Shown one piece after another: positions 5,547 through 7,309 of a stretch of DNA of 7,309 bases. Source of the DNA: Deltaproteobacteria bacterium (GTDB lineage Bacteria; Desulfobacterota; Syntrophia; Syntrophales; Smithellaceae). Under the pieces are notes generated by a model. It was not told the DNA's origin and made no database searches. It saw only the letters and a program-made list of their open reading frames with translations. How positions within the stretch are numbered: position 1 is the stretch's first letter; each line of letters begins with the position of its first letter. The stretch spans positions 1 through 7,309 of the forward strand of contig DSAV01000240.1 in NCBI GenBank assembly GCA_011046295.1, written 5' to 3'. A program made the translations under genes and the position numbers.

Positions 5547-6497
5547 TTACCAGCTGCCGGAGGCGCCGCCTCCGCCGGAGCTTCCGCCACCGCCGGAAAA
5601 GCCGCCACCAGAGGAGCCGGAACTCCACGACCCGCCGGATGAACCGGAGCCAATCGTAAAACCGCCGATGGATGCTTTTCCCTTGGTGCGCAAATCTTTT
5701 TGCGCTTTTTTATACCAATCCGTTTTTTTCAGAAAAATCTTCGCCAGGGGATAACCAATCAGATAAATTATCAACAAATAAAAAGCGCCGGCGCTGCCCA
5801 AAATTATAAGGGGAAACATCGCCCAGAAAGGAATTAAAAAAAAGTAAAGAAACCAGCCGATACCGGGAGTAATAATACCTATAAAGGTAAACAGCCCGAT
5901 GATGCCGAAAATGAAAGCTCCGATAAGAATCTTTTCGATGATGGAAAGCTCCGGCCCTTCTAGGTTTAACCCCGGTGATGCCTTCTTTCCAGCCGGCGCC
6001 ACTGTAGCCGGAAGCGTGCCTCCTTCCAGAACGGAAACAACCGCCTTTACTCCCGCTTCAATGCCGGCGTTGTAATCTTCATTTTTGAAGTGCGGCGCCA
6101 TACTATTGCGGATGATACTTCCCGCTCTGCCGTCGGTAAGCGCGCCCTCCAGGCCGTATCCGACTTCAATACGCATGCGCCGGTCGCCGGGGGCGACAAC
6201 AATCAAAATTCCGTTGTCTTTGCCTTTTTGCCCCAATTTCCATGTATTGAAAACAGCCAGGGCGTATTCCTCGATTCCCTCTCCTTCCAGGGTGGGAACG
6301 GTAAGCACAGCAATCTGGTTTCCGGTTTTATCTTCGTGCGCTTTGAGTATGCCCGTAATCGCCTGGCGCTTATCAGCGGAAAGCACCTGCGCGTTGTCCG
6401 TCACGCGCCCGGTCAGATAAGGAACATTAACAGCGGCGCAAATCTGCGCCAGAAAAAGAACGACAAGGAAAAGCGTCAGGGAAAATAATTTTTTCAC
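5547..6497 (-). CDS. TPM-domain membrane protein of the YgcG family, secreted domain plus Gly/Ser tail
   Basis: This 316-residue protein begins with a signal sequence (KK, then a hydrophobic core to about residue 19, ending ICAA at 19-22). A TPM domain follows (about 25-160): GRVTDNAQVLSADKRQ, TGNQIAVLTVPTLEG, KDNGILIVVAPGDRRMRIEVGYGLEGALTDGRAG and DYNAGIEAGVKAV. TPM domains are found in membrane-anchored extracytoplasmic proteins; roles in phosphatase activity or membrane-protein repair are described for distant plant members, but the bacterial role is unclear. A linker (about 160-185) leads to two or three hydrophobic segments (about 187-253), then a basic stretch and a Gly/Ser-rich tail (283-316) ending GASGSW, usual for this family. 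The start is GTG, with AGGAGA at 7-nt spacing. It overlaps the upstream TPM gene by 4 nt (GTGA), so translation is coupled. Families like this often neighbour lemA, which is not visible. The family call is firm; the function is not. Confidence 0.9.
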   Translation of the reverse strand: MKKLFSLTLFLVVLFLAQICAAVNVPYLTGRVTDNAQVLSADKRQAITGILKAHEDKTGNQIAVLTVPTLEGEGIEEYALAVFNTWKLGQKGKDNGILIVVAPGDRRMRIEVGYGLEGALTDGRAGSIIRNSMAPHFKNEDYNAGIEAGVKAVVSVLEGGTLPATVAPAGKKASPGLNLEGPELSIIEKILIGAFIFGIIGLFTFIGIITPGIGWFLYFFLIPFWAMFPLIILGSAGAFYLLIIYLIGYPLAKIFLKKTDWYKKAQKDLRTKGKASIGGFTIGSGSSGGSWSSGSSGGGFSGGGGSSGGGGASGSW

Positions 6498-7144
6498 GCG
6501 CCCTTCTCCTGGATGATTTCGTTGGAAAGCTCATTTTTGCGCGGCTTGCCGCGTCTCTTGAGGGCAAGCCTTTCCTCAAGCCCGGCCAGACCGACTTCCA
6601 GCGCGCGGGCAACCTGACCGGAAACAAGGGCGGGACGCATCTGGTCAATGATTTTGGTCATTGCTTGTAGATTGAGCTTCCTGTTATGCCCTTTATCCGG
6701 CAGCAGGATAATCTGATGTTCAAAGAGGCTCACCAGAAGTAAAATTCCCATTCTGCGGCGGGTGGCAAATAATTCGCGGGCAAGAAAAAGAGATTCTGCG
6801 TATTGACGCACCTCCGTTTCCGCGCGGTCAGCGGCAAGAAATACACGCGCGAAACCCGGCAGCCATAAGGTTGGCACAGCGGCAGCAATACCGGCTATCA
6901 GAACAATGGCAACGGATATGAGTACCGCGATCGGCGAACACCACGCAGACCACAAAAAATCCACAATAAAAACCAGCAAAGACGCAACGGAAACACCCAG
7001 GGCAAACGCTTTCCAGGGAATTTCCGCATACGAATCGCTGCGCTCGATTATGGCCAGAATAATCTGCGCGCCCGTGGCCTTTTCCGCCTCGGCTATGCGT
7101 TTCTCCAGTAAATTGCGTTCCTTGTTCGTTAATATTCGCTTCAT
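6494..7144 (-). CDS. Small TPM-domain integral membrane protein
   Basis: This 216-residue protein is the companion usually encoded beside YgcG-type TPM proteins (I recall it as COG3762-like). An N-terminal helix-strand unit LTNKERNLLEKRIAEAEKATGAQIILAII (5-33) matches the start of a TPM domain. Two membrane segments follow at about 46-66 and 71-95. The rest of the TPM fold then resumes with the helix AETEVRQYAESLF and the strand pair RRRMGILLLVSLFEHQIILLPDKG (129-152). The tail is basic (LALKRRGKPRKNE). There is no signal peptide. The soluble parts probably face one side of the membrane, with the hydrophobic pair forming a hairpin. It is the first gene of a coupled pair: its TGA overlaps the GTG of the next gene. 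The ATG at 7144 has no Shine-Dalgarno site, and the likely promoter is very close. The function is unknown; a partnership with the downstream TPM protein is inferred from the overlap. Confidence 0.85.
   Translation of the reverse strand: MKRILTNKERNLLEKRIAEAEKATGAQIILAIIERSDSYAEIPWKAFALGVSVASLLVFIVDFLWSAWCSPIAVLISVAIVLIAGIAAAVPTLWLPGFARVFLAADRAETEVRQYAESLFLARELFATRRRMGILLLVSLFEHQIILLPDKGHNRKLNLQAMTKIIDQMRPALVSGQVARALEVGLAGLEERLALKRRGKPRKNELSNEIIQEKGA
6505..6510 (-). promoter_or_regulatory. Ribosome binding site of the YgcG-family gene
   Basis: The minus strand reads AGGAGA seven bases before the GTG at 6497-6495. It lies inside the end of the upstream TPM gene. It supports a non-ATG start at the GTGA overlap, after which a good signal peptide begins immediately. 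Confidence 0.75.
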
Positions 7145-7159
7145 ATTTTATTGGAAAGA

Positions 7160-7188
7160 AGTATAAGCAGAACAAAAGGTTATGTCAA
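7160..7188 (-). promoter_or_regulatory. Near-consensus sigma70 promoter for the two TPM genes
   Basis: On the minus strand there is a perfect -35 hexamer TTGACA (7188-7183), a 17-bp spacer, and TATACT (7165-7160) as -10, which differs from TATAAT at one position. Transcription would start near 7152-7154, only about 8-10 bases before the ATG at 7144. The transcript would then be nearly leaderless, which fits the absence of a Shine-Dalgarno site in front of this gene. Confidence 0.7.
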
Positions 7189-7222
7189 ATAAATAAAAAG
7201 ATGCCTGATCGCTTAAGAAACC

Positions 7223-7309
7223 TCATATAGGGAATTTAACTGCCAGTTTATCCTGCTTTACGAGGCGATTAAAATCATTTACAAGGCGTATTTTTAGACG
7301 GCCGGATAA
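7223..7309 (-). CDS. Possible C-terminal end of an upstream minus-strand gene
   Basis: From the right edge, one minus-strand frame is open for 28 codons and ends at a TGA (7225-7223); the other two minus frames close within 11 codons of the edge. The residues include RLVNDFN followed directly by RLVKQDK, a heptad-like repeat suggesting an amphipathic helix or coiled coil, and the end is AVKFPI. The frame stops just before the TPM promoter, as expected for a neighbouring gene. I do not recognise the protein, and 28 codons are too few to exclude chance. Confidence 0.25.
   Translation of the reverse strand, partial: LSGRLKIRLVNDFNRLVKQDKLAVKFPI

Noticed and set aside
5558..5574. GC-rich perfect hairpin (7-bp stem around GGAGGCGCCGCCTCC) as a terminator between convergent genes
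   Set aside because: It has no T run on either strand and lies within the Gly-rich coding tail of the TPM gene, where GGC/GCC codons make such palindromes common.
5550..5651. Gly/Ser-rich low-complexity end of the YgcG-family protein as a sequencing or assembly artefact
   Set aside because: Tails of this kind ending in GASGSW are normal for the family, and the frame stays open to a proper stop.
6436..6441. Lipoprotein signal at Cys20 of the YgcG-family protein
   Set aside because: The residues before the cysteine (A-Q-I) do not fit a lipobox; an ordinary signal peptide cut near ICAA is more likely.

Overview
This 7.3 kb window holds bacterial chromosomal DNA of roughly even base composition. 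It has three complete genes on the minus strand (390-4213), one complete gene on the plus strand (4577-5542), two complete overlapping genes on the minus strand (5547-7144), and a partial gene at the left edge. The right edge may hold the tail of another minus-strand gene. The gene mix and the wording of the HD-GYP tail remind me of anaerobic Desulfobacterota (Syntrophus/Smithella-like deltaproteobacteria). That placement is an impression from family resemblance, not a demonstrated assignment. No rRNA, tRNA, CRISPR array or transposase gene is visible.

Layout: 1-366 (+) is the C-terminal end of an HD-GYP cyclic-di-GMP phosphodiesterase. It converges on a minus-strand unit that reads hisF, then a glycerophosphodiester phosphodiesterase, then a 724-residue protein joining a PlsC-type acyltransferase to an alpha/beta hydrolase. 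A 363-bp divergent region (4214-4576) follows. It contains the hisF ribosome binding site, a structured repeat-like element of about 165 bp with imperfect terminal inverted repeats, and an AT-rich stretch with three related arms that could form alternative hairpins. To its right lies a stand-alone GMP-synthase-type ATP pyrophosphatase (+). It converges, with a 4-nt gap and no visible terminator, on two translationally coupled TPM-domain membrane protein genes. Those two genes are preceded by a near-consensus sigma70 promoter very close to the start codon.

How the genes may work together: the last two genes of the hisF unit could form a phospholipid turnover loop. The hydrolase domain would remove acyl chains, the phosphodiesterase would release glycerol 3-phosphate, and the acyltransferase domain would re-acylate it. 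HisF and the GuaA-like protein are both the ammonia-using halves of split glutamine amidotransferase systems, and neither has its glutaminase partner in the window. The most useful points to follow up are the acyltransferase-hydrolase fusion with its HX4E motif, the divergent C-terminus of the GuaA-like enzyme, and the repeat element in front of hisF.
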